From Tunturibacter psychrotolerans (GTDB lineage Bacteria > Acidobacteriota > Terriglobia > Terriglobales > Acidobacteriaceae), in contig NZ_CP132942.1 in the NCBI RefSeq assembly GCF_040359615.1, positions 2,170,001 to 2,234,000 on the forward strand: a stretch of 64,000 bases of DNA, read 5' to 3'. The translations under genes were made by a program, and so were the position numbers. The notes under the pieces were generated by a model. It was not told the origin of the DNA, did no database searches, and saw only the letters and a list, made by a program, of their open reading frames with translations. Numbering within the stretch: position 1 is the first letter of the stretch; every line of letters starts with the position of its first letter. Of the stretch, positions 52,428-60,791 are shown in pieces.

Positions 52428-54209
52428 ATGGAGGCTCGTCGGCAGCAACTTGCTTTGCGCGGAGCGGCGGTCGCGACGTTGCTGGTAATTCTTTTTCTGC
52501 AACTACTCGCAGTGAATGTCAGAACCTCGATGAGTTGGGATGAGGGCCATCACCTGTTCGATGGATACACGATTCTGAAACATCGGGATTTTGGATTGAA
52601 TCCTGAGGTTCCTCCACTTGCGAAGGCTGCAGCTGCGCTTCCGTTGCTTTCGCTGCGCCTGAATGAGCCAGAACAGCAGGGACGCAGTTCGCAGTTAGAG
52701 GCGTTTCTCGATGGCAAAGACTTTCTGTTTAAGAATGATGCGAATGGACTTTTACTTCGTGGGCGTCTTGTGATCTCTCTGTTCACGCTGGGGCTGGCGT
52801 TGCTGGTTTTTCTGGCTGGTCAAGAGATCTTTAGCGCGACAGCCGGATTGCTCGCGTTGGCGTTTCTGGTTTTTGATCCAACGCTTCTTGCTCATGGAGC
52901 CCTGGTGACGACGGACGCGGCGATCACATTTTTCGTCTTTGCGGCGGTTTATGCGTGGTATCGCTATATGGTGCGCCCGACGGGTTGGAAGCTGCTTCTT
53001 GCCGGCGTTGTCGTGGGTCTTGCGTGGGCGGTGAAGTTCACCGGGTTGTTTCTTGTTCCGACATTGGGATTGATGATCCTGGTTGAGTGGTTTGAGAGGC
53101 GCAGCGTTCAGCTGGCTGGGAAGAGATGTGTTGCGCTGGGTATTGCGTTGTGTGTTGCGTTTGTAGTGCTGTGGAGCTGTTATGGTTTTCGCTACGCAGC
53201 GCGTCCTAGTGGGATGGTGCAGAATCCAACACTCGAAAGCTACCTGCAAGATTATGGTCGTGTTGCAAACCCTAAGCCTTTGGAGACGATGGCTCGAGCG
53301 CATCTCCTTCCAGAGGCGTATCTGTGGGGCGTCGCGAATACGAAACTAACGGAAGAGCGGGATATTAGCTATTTGTTTGGGACGTTGCGCCGTCATGGGA
53401 CGTGGCTCTATTTTCCGGCGGCGATTTTGATTAAGTCGACTCTGCCATTTCTTGTTTTGTTGGCGGTTGCTGGCTTCGTTTGTTTTCGCGAGCGGGAAGT
53501 CCGGTGGCGTTGGCTGCTGTTGATGATTCCGGTTGTTGTGTTTCTGGGACTGGCGATGCACTCGGATATGAATATTGGGGTTCGACATATTTTGCCGATC
53601 TACCCTTTTCTTTATCTTGTGGGTGGGTCGGCGTTGGGTGTGTTGATCAGTCGCGATCGGAGGTGGATTGCAGTCGCTGGGGTGCTGCTTGTCTTCCAGA
53701 TAGTGACTTCGCTGCGAAGTTTTCCCGGTTATATCGCTTATGCGAATGAGGCGTGGGGTGGGCAAAGGAATGTGCATCGTTGGCTGAGCGACTCGAACTC
53801 GGATTGGGGACAACAGTTGAAGACGGCGTCGAATTATTTGCGAGATAGGCATGTGACTGAATGCTGGATGGCGTACACAGCGAGTGGGGTGGCCGATGAG
53901 CGCTACTATGGCGTGCCTTGCAAGCCGCTTCCGACGATGGTCAATCTGTGGTGGATTCCTGTGCCGATGAGTGTGCCTGCGGAGATCGATGGCCCGGTTC
54001 TAATCAGCGATGATGAACTGGAGGGTGTCGATCTGCCGTTTGGGCAGCCCAATCCTTATGCGCAGTTCAAAGCGCTAAAGCCGACGGCGATTTTAGATGG
54101 CGGGCTGTTGGTTTATGACGGACATTTTGATGTACATGCCGCTTCAAGTCTGGTGGATATGGCGAGGCCGAAGCCGACGGAGGCGACGAAACACGATTCG
54201 GTACAGTGA
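52428..54209 (+). CDS. GT39-like phospholipid carrier-dependent glycosyltransferase
   Basis: A 593-residue membrane protein. The first periplasmic loop has SMSWDEGHHLFDGYTILKHRDFGLNPEVPPLAKAA, cut here for length at its known core DEGHH, the GT-C acidic motif. About eleven membrane segments follow. HSDMNIGVRHILPIYPFLYL and GYIAYANEAWGGQ with LSDSNSDWGQQLK near residue 450 are typical of this bacterial protein O-mannosyltransferase-like family. Substrates are unknown. ATG 52428 was chosen over GTG codons just upstream. Confidence 0.82.
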   Translation: MEARRQQLALRGAAVATLLVILFLQLLAVNVRTSMSWDEGHHLFDGYTILKHRDFGLNPEVPPLAKAAAALPLLSLRLNEPEQQGRSSQLEAFLDGKDFLFKNDANGLLLRGRLVISLFTLGLALLVFLAGQEIFSATAGLLALAFLVFDPTLLAHGALVTTDAAITFFVFAAVYAWYRYMVRPTGWKLLLAGVVVGLAWAVKFTGLFLVPTLGLMILVEWFERRSVQLAGKRCVALGIALCVAFVVLWSCYGFRYAARPSGMVQNPTLESYLQDYGRVANPKPLETMARAHLLPEAYLWGVANTKLTEERDISYLFGTLRRHGTWLYFPAAILIKSTLPFLVLLAVAGFVCFREREVRWRWLLLMIPVVVFLGLAMHSDMNIGVRHILPIYPFLYLVGGSALGVLISRDRRWIAVAGVLLVFQIVTSLRSFPGYIAYANEAWGGQRNVHRWLSDSNSDWGQQLKTASNYLRDRHVTECWMAYTASGVADERYYGVPCKPLPTMVNLWWIPVPMSVPAEIDGPVLISDDELEGVDLPFGQPNPYAQFKALKPTAILDGGLLVYDGHFDVHAASSLVDMARPKPTEATKHDSVQ

Positions 54210-54244
54210 GAAGATGAAGGTAGTGACGAGTTGAGGAGAGCGAT

Positions 54245-54700
54245 GTGAGTGTGGAGTTGCGGGAGAAGAAGCGGTTCAAGACGCGGAGTGAGGCGGGTAC
54301 GTTGGCGATGGGAGAGAGGGTGGCGGAGATGCTGCTGCCTGCGCCGAAGATGTTTGTGCTGCGAGGGGATTTAGGCACGGGAAAGACGACGCTGGTGAAG
54401 GGGATTGCTGCGGCTCTGGGGGCGGCGGAAGAGGAGGATGTGACGAGTCCTACGTTTACGCTGGTGCATGAGTACAAAGGGAAGAAGGTGCGGCTGTTTC
54501 ACTTGGACCTTTATCGGCTGGAGACGGAACGTGAGTTGATGACGCTGGGGCTGGAGGAGATGGCCGAGGAGCCGGACGCGCTGGTGCTGGTGGAGTGGGG
54601 GGAGAAGTTTCCGAGTGTGGTGGAGCGGGCGGATGGGGAGATTTTGATTGAACATGCGGGTGGGGATGAGCGGATGTTCTATGTGCGGGTGAAGGGGTAG
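54245..54700 (+). CDS. tsaE: tRNA threonylcarbamoyladenosine biosynthesis ATPase TsaE
   Basis: ATPase required, with TsaB, TsaC and TsaD, for t6A37 of ANN-decoding tRNAs. GTG start after GAGGAGAG. The 151 residues show FVLRGDLGTGKTTLVKGIAAALG (P-loop, about residue 40), VTSPTFTLVHEYKG, LFHLDLYRLETERELMTLGLEEM and ALVLVEWGEKFPSVV, all family hallmarks. It follows the glycosyltransferase by 35 bases. Confidence 0.96.
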   Translation: MSVELREKKRFKTRSEAGTLAMGERVAEMLLPAPKMFVLRGDLGTGKTTLVKGIAAALGAAEEEDVTSPTFTLVHEYKGKKVRLFHLDLYRLETERELMTLGLEEMAEEPDALVLVEWGEKFPSVVERADGEILIEHAGGDERMFYVRVKG

Positions 54701-54783
54701 AGGTTGTCTGCCTGGGCTTCGTAGCCTTCGATGATTTTGATGGCTTAGGATTGGTGTGTCTGGATGATCGTGAGAGGACTTGC

Positions 54784-55233
54784 GTGAGATTCATTTCGAA
54801 GGTGGCTGTGGTTGTTTGTGTCGTGATGATGGTGGGGGGTGCGGTCGGCCTGGCTGCGCAGGAACACGCTCCGATGATGCAACAGACGGCGGAGCAGATC
54901 GCGGCTCGCGAGGCTGAGAGCTGGCTGGCGATGATGGACGCCGGCAAATATGTCGATAGCTGGAAGGCTGCGGCTGCGGTGGTGCGGAGTGCGGTGACGA
55001 TGGAGAAGTGGGATTCGACGATGAAGAATGTGCGGGACCCGCTGGGAAGACTTGAGAGCAGGAAGCTGCAGAGTGCGACGTATACGACGCTGTTGCCGAA
55101 CGTACCGGAGGGTGATTACGTGGTGATCTTGTATGAGACGAGCTTTGAACACAAGGCTACGGCTCAGGAGACGGTGATTATGAGCCGGGAGAAGGATAAG
55201 GTTTGGCGAGTGGCGGGGTACTACATTAAGTAG
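54784..55233 (+). CDS. DUF4019 domain exported protein
   Basis: A 149-residue protein. GTG 54784 has AGAGGA 6 bases before it and starts a signal peptide (RFISKVAVVVCVVMMVGGAVGLAAQ). The mature part AAREAESWLAMMDAGKYVDSWKAAAAVVRSAVTMEKW followed by PLGRLESRKLQSATYTTLLPNVPEGDYVVILYETSFEHK and the end DKVWRVAGYYIK match the DUF4019 pattern. Function unknown; the fold is a small cone-shaped alpha+beta domain in related families. A terminator follows. Confidence 0.85.
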   Translation: MRFISKVAVVVCVVMMVGGAVGLAAQEHAPMMQQTAEQIAAREAESWLAMMDAGKYVDSWKAAAAVVRSAVTMEKWDSTMKNVRDPLGRLESRKLQSATYTTLLPNVPEGDYVVILYETSFEHKATAQETVIMSREKDKVWRVAGYYIK

Positions 55234-55252
55234 TTTTTGTGCGGAGAATGAG

Positions 55253-55282
55253 GGGCGCGGTCAATGATCGCGCCCTTCTTTT
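55253..55282 (+). terminator. Terminator after the DUF4019 gene
   Basis: Perfect 7-bp inverted repeat GGGCGCG / CGCGCCC with a 9-base loop, then TTCTTTT. It stands 20 bases past the stop codon and faces the convergent GNAT gene. Confidence 0.85.
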
Positions 55283-55284
55283 GG

Positions 55285-55824
55285 TTACTGCTTTCGATAG
55301 CGGATCGTGTTTTCTTCTTTGCCGGGGCCTTCGAGGGTGAAGCCGCATTGCTCGAGGATGCGAATGGATCCGGCGAGGTGCGGGAAGGTGTGGGCGAAGA
55401 TTGTTTTTACGGCGTTGGTGGCTTCGATCCAGGCGATCATTGCTTTTGTTGCTTCGATGGCGTAACCGTGCAGGCGGAACGCGGGGAGGATGGCGTAGCC
55501 GACCTCTGCGGCTTGGTGGTTGTCGGGCCAGCGGAAGCCACCGACGGACCCTATGAGGGTGGCGGGTTGGTCGTTGATTGCGCGAAGGAGGACGTAGCGG
55601 TGCCAGCCGATGTCGGTGGGGTCTTCGGCGAAGGTCTGCTGGAGGAGTTGGAGGACGTGAGGTTCCCAGTCGGCGTGGGGCCACTCGGAGGTGACGCGGC
55701 AGTTTAGGATTTGGCCGAGTTTGCCGTCGGATGTTTGTTCAGAGGTGAGGGACTCGGGGGTGATAGCTACGAGTTCGAGACGTGCGGTGGGGATGCTGGG
55801 TACGGCTTGAGTTGCGAGGGGCAT
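55285..55824 (-). CDS. GNAT family N-acetyltransferase (RimJ/RimL-like)
   Basis: A 179-residue acetyltransferase. RLELVAITPESL opens the domain, LIGSVGGFRWPDNHQAAEVGYAILPAFRLHGYAIEATKAMIAWI contains strand 4 and the acetyl-CoA loop (R-x-x-G-Y-A), and NAVKTIFAHTFPHLAGSIRILEQCGFTLEGPGKEENTIRYR carries the N/S-R-I-L-E-x-C-G-F signature. RimJ/RimL-type enzymes acetylate protein N-termini or small amines; the target here is unknown. The convergent terminator overlaps its 3' flank. Confidence 0.93.
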   Translation of the reverse strand: MPLATQAVPSIPTARLELVAITPESLTSEQTSDGKLGQILNCRVTSEWPHADWEPHVLQLLQQTFAEDPTDIGWHRYVLLRAINDQPATLIGSVGGFRWPDNHQAAEVGYAILPAFRLHGYAIEATKAMIAWIEATNAVKTIFAHTFPHLAGSIRILEQCGFTLEGPGKEENTIRYRKQ

Positions 55825-55972
55825 TTGGAACTCCTGAACGAGGTGGCTGGCGCGTAGAAATGCTTGGCTTCGGTGAGAGTCGCCGAGGCGGTTGCGGGCA
55901 GCTCGATGGTTCGTTCAGGCAATCATAGGCAACGACAGCGTATCACCTGGAGTGCGCGGCTGGCTTGTATGG

Positions 55973-56749
55973 TCAGGGTTTTGTCGCGCGGCCGGTGAAG
56001 CGGTAGATGGCGCACTCTTCGTCGCCGGTGGAGCCGTACTCTTTTTGCTGGGCGATGGCGGCCAGGTCGGCGGCGTGGTCTTCGGGGGACATGGCTACGG
56101 GGCCGAGGAAGAGGCGCGTGAAGGCAGGGTGGCGGTCCAGGACGGCGCGGCACTCGGAGTTGACGTAGAGGAGATCGAAGGCTGGTGCGGGGGTGCCGCG
56201 GCGTGGGGCGAACTGGGCTTCGATGCGACGGAGGAGGAGCTTGAGGACGGGTGCTTCGAAGGGGTGAAAGAGGAAGGCGAGGGTGGGGGTGCGGGGGAAG
56301 TCGAAGGTTAGGGCGTCTTGTTCGAGGAGGCGAATGGGGGCGAGAGCGGGTGCGGTGGTGTCGGCGACGTGGGAGGCGCGCCAGTGCTCGAGGTTGGTTT
56401 GTGCGGTGCCGGCTAGTGTGGGGTTGAGCTCGATGCCGATGACTTGATGGAAGGGGAGTTCGCTGGCAACTAGCATAGCGCGGCCTTTGCCGGCGCCGAT
56501 GTCGACGAAGGTGTAGTGGTGGATGGGGTGAGGTGGATTGGTGGCGCGCCAGAGGTCGATGAGAGTGCGGAGGATGCTGGGAGCGACGCCGTAGTAGGCG
56601 GTGACGTGGGCGTCGTTGGGGTGGCCGGTGGTGAGGTTGCCGGCGGCAATGAGGCCGCTGGTCTCGACGCCGTGGATCTGGTCGAAGGGATGTTGTGGTG
56701 GCGGTGGTGGTGGCATCACCAGTACGGATTTGGATTTGCGTGGGGGCAT
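55973..56749 (-). CDS. SAM-dependent methyltransferase-like protein
   Basis: A 258-residue protein. A Pro-rich N-terminus (MPPPPPPQHPFDQIHGVETSG) leads to HYTFVDIGAGKGRAMLVASELPFHQVIGIELNPTLA, the class I SAM-binding glycine loop and acidic motif II. FDFPRTPTLAFLFHPFEAPVLK is the motif IV region. Close relatives are unnamed class I methyltransferases with the FDxxxGVETSG opening. It ends 2 bases upstream of the DUF59 gene start region, but is downstream of it in transcription order. Confidence 0.85.
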   Translation of the reverse strand: MPPRKSKSVLVMPPPPPPQHPFDQIHGVETSGLIAAGNLTTGHPNDAHVTAYYGVAPSILRTLIDLWRATNPPHPIHHYTFVDIGAGKGRAMLVASELPFHQVIGIELNPTLAGTAQTNLEHWRASHVADTTAPALAPIRLLEQDALTFDFPRTPTLAFLFHPFEAPVLKLLLRRIEAQFAPRRGTPAPAFDLLYVNSECRAVLDRHPAFTRLFLGPVAMSPEDHAADLAAIAQQKEYGSTGDEECAIYRFTGRATKP

Positions 56750-56751
56750 GG

Positions 56752-57123
56752 TTAGCGGATCTGGACCAGGTTTGGGTTGCCATCCAGGCCGAGAGTTTTG
56801 CGGCCTGAAGGGGTGATGTTGAGGGGTGTCCAGATGGGGGTTTCGAGGACGACGATGTTGGTTCGGCTTACGGTCTCGAGGCCAGCGAGACGATGTGTGA
56901 TTTGGGCCACGAGTTGCGCTTGGGAGGGTTCGTCGGTTTGGGTGGGAGTGAGGGAGAGTTCGATAATGTGCTTTTGCGGGACGCCGGGGATATTAGTGCC
57001 GGGGGCATCGAGGTCGCGGGTAATGGTTACGGAGCGGATGAGGCCGAGGTCGACGATGTTGCAAGGGAGGACGGGGTCGTAGCAGTCGCGGAGGGCCTTG
57101 AGGATGTCGGACTCGGTGAGCAT
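56752..57123 (-). CDS. DUF59/MIP18-family Fe-S assembly factor
   Basis: A 123-residue protein. ATG 57123 (MLTESDILKALRDCYDPVLPCNIVDLGLIRSV) is preferred, although an in-frame GTG lies at 57156. The L-R-D-C-Y-DP-x-L-P-x-N-IVDLGLI stretch is the SufT/PaaD-like signature. The usual T-x-x-GCP metal-site loop seen in many relatives is replaced by LSLTPTQTDEPSQ, so the second Cys is missing. The end PSGRKTLGLDGNP is typical. Likely a helper in Fe-S maturation. Its upstream region holds a long palindrome. Confidence 0.88.
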   Translation of the reverse strand: MLTESDILKALRDCYDPVLPCNIVDLGLIRSVTITRDLDAPGTNIPGVPQKHIIELSLTPTQTDEPSQAQLVAQITHRLAGLETVSRTNIVVLETPIWTPLNITPSGRKTLGLDGNPNLVQIR

Positions 57124-57170
57124 CTGTGTTGATGATAGAGGAGAGTCCTGCGGCACAGGTCAATGGACTC

Positions 57171-57211
57171 ACGAATGCCCATACCTCAGGGTCGAAGGTG
57201 TGGGCATTCGT
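57171..57211. repeat. 16-bp inverted repeat between ferritin-like and DUF59 genes
   Basis: ACGAATGCCCATACCT (57171-57186) pairs with AGGTGTGGGCATTCGT (57196-57211) over 16 positions, one of them a wobble, around a 9-base loop. No T run follows in the direction of transcription, so it is not a typical intrinsic terminator. A REP-like element or mRNA-stabilising hairpin is likely. Confidence 0.7.
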
Positions 57212-57222
57212 GGGCAGAGTTG

Positions 57223-58086
57223 TCAGCAGCCGCTGAAGGAGATGAAGTCTCCGAGCGGGTTAGGCAGGGTTGGGGTGAAGGGTTCGAAGGGGAACGATTG
57301 TGCGGTGTCAAAGCCTGCGGCTTTGGCGGCGTTGAAGTTTACGAAGGGAGTCAGCGCGGTTAAGGCCTGGTCGATCGAGGTCCAGCATAGCGTTCTCTCG
57401 TAGCCGTTGTTGTTCGGGGGAGCGATACTCTCTGCGACTCCCTGGATGCCAGTGATGGATTTGATGGGGCCACCAAACTGCGGGGTCACGTCGCCACCTA
57501 CGACTCGTGCGAGAGTCCGGTGGTCGCTTTCGATGCCCATGATGCGGGCTGCGGTGAGGCGCAGGTTGCGAGTGGAGAAGTTGCGCACGCCAACAAGATA
57601 AGCCGCGATGAATGCGTCCTCGAGAGTGACCAGAATGTTGAGGGTGGTCTGAGCGTCCGAGAACATTTTCTTGGGATAGAAGAACTGTGTGAAGGGGGTG
57701 AACTGGTCGGTTACGGACTGCTCGAGAAGATAATGGGACATCTCTTCCTGGCGGGCGCCGATGAGGTAGCCCTGATCGTCGTCGGGAATTGTTTTGAAGA
57801 AGGGGGAGGTGTTGATGATGTTGGTGTAGGTGGTGACGGCGAGTGCTTCGGCGATCTGTGCGGCGATGAGGATGTCGCGATCGCTTTTCTTCAGGTGTTC
57901 GTGTTCGTACTGCATGCTGTCAGTCTCTTCCTGCTGTTGTGCTGAGACTGTGGTGGAGAGTGCGCCGACAGCGGCGAAGGTTGCGGCTCCGGTAAGCGCG
58001 GCGCCTTTAAGAAACGATCGTCGGGAGGATGCTGATTGGCTTTCTTCTGGCGAACGGACGGCTTCGATTTCGTTTAGTGCTTTCAT
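57223..58086 (-). CDS. Tat-exported ferritin-like domain protein
   Basis: A 287-residue protein. SSRRSFLKGAALTGAATFAAVGALSTTVSAQ is a twin-arginine signal, so the protein is exported folded. The mature part is helical: KKSDRDILIAAQIAEALAVTTYTNI, GARQEEMSHYLLEQ with the E-x-x-H pair of a ferritin-like metal site, LVTLEDAFIAAYLVGVRNFS and MGIESDHRTLARVVGG with a second E-x-x-H. This agrees with a di-metal four-helix bundle of the DUF4439/ferritin-like group. The metal and substrate are unknown. Confidence 0.88.
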   Translation of the reverse strand: MKALNEIEAVRSPEESQSASSRRSFLKGAALTGAATFAAVGALSTTVSAQQQEETDSMQYEHEHLKKSDRDILIAAQIAEALAVTTYTNIINTSPFFKTIPDDDQGYLIGARQEEMSHYLLEQSVTDQFTPFTQFFYPKKMFSDAQTTLNILVTLEDAFIAAYLVGVRNFSTRNLRLTAARIMGIESDHRTLARVVGGDVTPQFGGPIKSITGIQGVAESIAPPNNNGYERTLCWTSIDQALTALTPFVNFNAAKAAGFDTAQSFPFEPFTPTLPNPLGDFISFSGC

Positions 58087-58321
58087 TGCGGTACATCTCC
58101 TGATTCAATTCCTGAAAAGTTCGTCCACGGTTCGCTTCGATTGTTTTGGGGGCCCTGGGGTCTCGGAGAACTTTCCGGGTGCATGGGGTACGAGACCTGT
58201 ACGCCGCGTGGATGTCAGGGATTTGTGAAATTCAGCGAGGTCGCTGAAGGGGAGATTGATTTTGCGAAGGGTGGGGTGGGCGTAGAATCCAAAATCATCT
58301 GTGGTTCGTTAAGGAGGCACA

Positions 58322-58552
58322 ATGGCGCTCAGCTTTGCTAAAGATATCCGCCCGCTATTTCGGGATGGGGACATTGAATGCATGAAGCCTGATGGGATTG
58401 CTCTTGATGATTTCGTGTGGATGAGTGTGCCTGCGAATGCGACTCTTGTCTACGGCACAGTGTCTGATGGGTCGATGCCTCCTGATGAACCGTGGTCAGC
58501 CGATCGTGTTGCGCTGTTCAAGGAGTGGATGGACGCGGGTTATCCTGCGTAG
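58322..58552 (+). CDS. Small cytochrome-like protein lacking a heme motif
   Basis: A 76-residue protein beginning ALSFAKDIRPLFRDGDIECMKPDG and ending SMPPDEPWSADRVALFKEWMDAGYPA. The S-F-x-K-DI-x-P-LF opening and the MPP...PWS...F-x-x-WMDAGYP end are those of planctomycete-type cytochrome c domains, but there is no CxxCH, so heme cannot be attached in the usual way. AAGGAGG stands shortly before the ATG. Role unknown. Confidence 0.75.
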   Translation: MALSFAKDIRPLFRDGDIECMKPDGIALDDFVWMSVPANATLVYGTVSDGSMPPDEPWSADRVALFKEWMDAGYPA

Positions 58553-58602
58553 TCCGTTGCGGTGCGCAAAAGGAACTACATGGATTCTGGAGCGCGGTTT
58601 TG

Positions 58603-59661
58603 TTAGTGCGTGCCGGCGGATGCTGGTGACGGTGCATTGGACCAGGCGAGGCCGTCTGCATCGTTTCCCGCGTCGATGAGGGATTGGACCTTCCAGGTTT
58701 CTAGATCGATGGCTGCGACTTTGTGATCCTTGTTGCAGGAGACGTAAGCTACGAGGCCGTCTGGGCGGATGAGAACTTCCTGGGGCTGGCTGGGGACGTC
58801 GATGGTGCGGACGATGGAGTAGTTCGAGAGATCGATGACTGCGACCTTTGCCGATTTGGAGAGGCAGAGGATGAGGTAGCGGCCGTCGTGCGTGGATGCA
58901 CTGCCGTAGCCGGTGCCGGGGAGTGGAATCCATGTCTTGAGCTTGCGCGTGGCGGTGTCGATGACGGCGAGGCGGGGATTATTCCAGTCGGAGGTGAATA
59001 AAAGCTTGTCGTCGTTGCTGAGGGAGATGCGCTGGACACGTGTTGTTCCGGGCTCGCCGACTGGAATGATTGCGAGCGTTTTGTGTGTGTCGAGGTCGAG
59101 GACGGAGACGCTGGCGGGGCCTACGTTGGTGGTGTAGGCGAAGCGGCCGTCGTGAGAGAGCGCGAACATGTGGGACTGGGCGGCGCCGGTGGGAATCTTG
59201 TAGAGGATTTTGAGGGTCTTCGGGTCAATGACGGTGATGGCTTCGTCTAGTTCGGTGGAGACGTAAAGGAGATTGCGTTTGGTGTCGTAGACGGGGAGGT
59301 GGGGGCGTACGCCGTGGCCGAAGTCGACGGTGGCGGTGATCTTGTGGGTGGGAACGTCGATGACGAGCATCTCGTGTCCGTCTGTGCCGGGGCGGCCTAC
59401 GCCTGCGTTGCCATAGATGGGAAGGTAGGCAGTGCGGCCGTCGGGAGAAGTGGTGACTTCGTGGCCGGTGATGCGGTCTTCCTGGAGCGCGAAGGTTTGT
59501 TGGGCGGTGGTTGGGTCGATGAAGGAGAGGGTGCGATCCGTCTGATTCGCTACGAGGAGGGTGCCTGAGGTTTGTGCTAACGCGGAGAGAGTTGCGGCAG
59601 AGAGTGTTGCGATGGCAAGGGTCGAGGAGATTACGCGGACGGAGAAGAGAAGAATCTTCAT
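58603..59661 (-). CDS. Exported YncE-like beta-propeller protein
   Basis: A 352-residue protein with a signal peptide (SSTLAIATLSAATLSALAQ). Repeated propeller units follow: GTLLVANQTDRTLSFIDPTT, NLLYVSTELDEAITVIDPKTLKILYKIPTG, RFAYTTNVGPASVSVLDLDTHKTLAIIPVG, LLFTSDWNNPRLAVIDTATRKL, and LVAYVSCNKDHKVAAIDLETWKV (each shown shorter than full length here). This YVTN/cytochrome cd1-like seven-bladed form is found in surface-layer and PQQ-linked proteins. No catalytic residues are evident. Confidence 0.88.
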   Translation of the reverse strand: MKILLFSVRVISSTLAIATLSAATLSALAQTSGTLLVANQTDRTLSFIDPTTAQQTFALQEDRITGHEVTTSPDGRTAYLPIYGNAGVGRPGTDGHEMLVIDVPTHKITATVDFGHGVRPHLPVYDTKRNLLYVSTELDEAITVIDPKTLKILYKIPTGAAQSHMFALSHDGRFAYTTNVGPASVSVLDLDTHKTLAIIPVGEPGTTRVQRISLSNDDKLLFTSDWNNPRLAVIDTATRKLKTWIPLPGTGYGSASTHDGRYLILCLSKSAKVAVIDLSNYSIVRTIDVPSQPQEVLIRPDGLVAYVSCNKDHKVAAIDLETWKVQSLIDAGNDADGLAWSNAPSPASAGTH

Positions 59662-59705
59662 AGGTTGAGAGTTTACCCGTCCGCGAATGGCGGGGAGGAG
59701 CTTTT

Positions 59706-60719
59706 TCAGTTTTTGCGTTCGACGAGATATTGGGCGAGCGATTTGAGTGGGGCTGCGGCTTCGCCGAATGGGGCCAGGGCGGCGAATGCGTCGGCGATGA
59801 GCTCTTCGGCGTCGTGGAGGGACTGGTCGATGCCGAAGACGGCAGGCCAGGTGGCTTTGGTGGTGGCGGTGTCTTTGCCGGCGGTCTTGCCGAGTTCTTC
59901 GGAGCTTTGCGTCATGTCGAGGACGTCGTCGACGATTTGGAAAGCTAGGCCTGCTTTTTCGCCGAAGGTGCGGAGGCGGGCGATGGTGTCGGCGTAGGGG
60001 GCATAGGCTGCGCGGCTTGCTTTGGTTTCGGTGGGTTCGTCGTTGCTGTAGCCGCTGCTTGAGGAGCGGTGGCGGAGGCTGAGGCCGTAGAGGCCGCCGG
60101 AGACGATGCTGGTGGTGATGAGAGCGCCGGTTTTGGAGCGGTGGATGGCTTCGACGAGTGCGGCCGTGGGGGCGGTCCCTTCGGCTTCAATGTCCATGAC
60201 CTGGCCGCCGATCATGCCGGGAGGGAGTTTGGTGTCGAGGTCGCCCACGCGGCCTACGCCGGTGCCGATGGCGAGTGAGATGTCGCGGAGGATGGCGACG
60301 GTGGTGGGGGAGGAGATGGGAAGGCCTGCGATGGTCTGGAATGCGAGGGTTTGGAGTGCGTCGCCGGCGAGAATGGCGGTGGCTTCGCCGAAGACGACGT
60401 GGGCCGTGGGCTGGCCGCGGCGGAGGTCGTCGTTGTCGAGGGCGGGGAGGTCGTCGTGAATGAGGGAGTAGGTGTGGAGCATCTCGAGCGCGGCGCCGAG
60501 GTCGGCGATGCCTTCGGGGTAGGTTCCGGTGCCTGCGACCATGCGGGCGGCTTCCATGCAGAGGATGGGACGGAGACGCTTGCCGCCGGCGAAGGTGCTG
60601 TGGCGCATGGCGCGGTGAATGGAGTGGGGGAGAGTGTCGGTTGCGGGCAGGAGGCGTTCGAGGGCAGCATCAGTGAGCCGAGCGCCGGAAAGAAGCAGGT
60701 CTTTTACCGTGGGTTGCAT
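59706..60719 (-). CDS. ispA: Polyprenyl (farnesyl/geranylgeranyl) diphosphate synthase
   Basis: Trans-prenyltransferase that condenses IPP with allylic diphosphates. HSTFAGGKRLRPILCMEAARM is the GKR-x-RP region; the first Asp-rich motif DDLPALDNDD (about residues 88-97) has the DDx4D form of bacterial type II enzymes; the second, QIVDDVLD, lies near residue 263. The Tyr five positions before the first motif (HTYSLIHDD) suggests a short C15-C20 product. A Ser/Thr-rich insert near residue 220 is unusual. Supplies the precursor for undecaprenyl phosphate used by MraY. Confidence 0.93.
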   Translation of the reverse strand: MQPTVKDLLLSGARLTDAALERLLPATDTLPHSIHRAMRHSTFAGGKRLRPILCMEAARMVAGTGTYPEGIADLGAALEMLHTYSLIHDDLPALDNDDLRRGQPTAHVVFGEATAILAGDALQTLAFQTIAGLPISSPTTVAILRDISLAIGTGVGRVGDLDTKLPPGMIGGQVMDIEAEGTAPTAALVEAIHRSKTGALITTSIVSGGLYGLSLRHRSSSSGYSNDEPTETKASRAAYAPYADTIARLRTFGEKAGLAFQIVDDVLDMTQSSEELGKTAGKDTATTKATWPAVFGIDQSLHDAEELIADAFAALAPFGEAAAPLKSLAQYLVERKN

Positions 60720-60791
60720 CGGCTTCGATGATAAATCAGCTTGATTGATGTGGGTTTAGGTTGGTGGTTTATGTGCGTGAGTTCGTGATGT

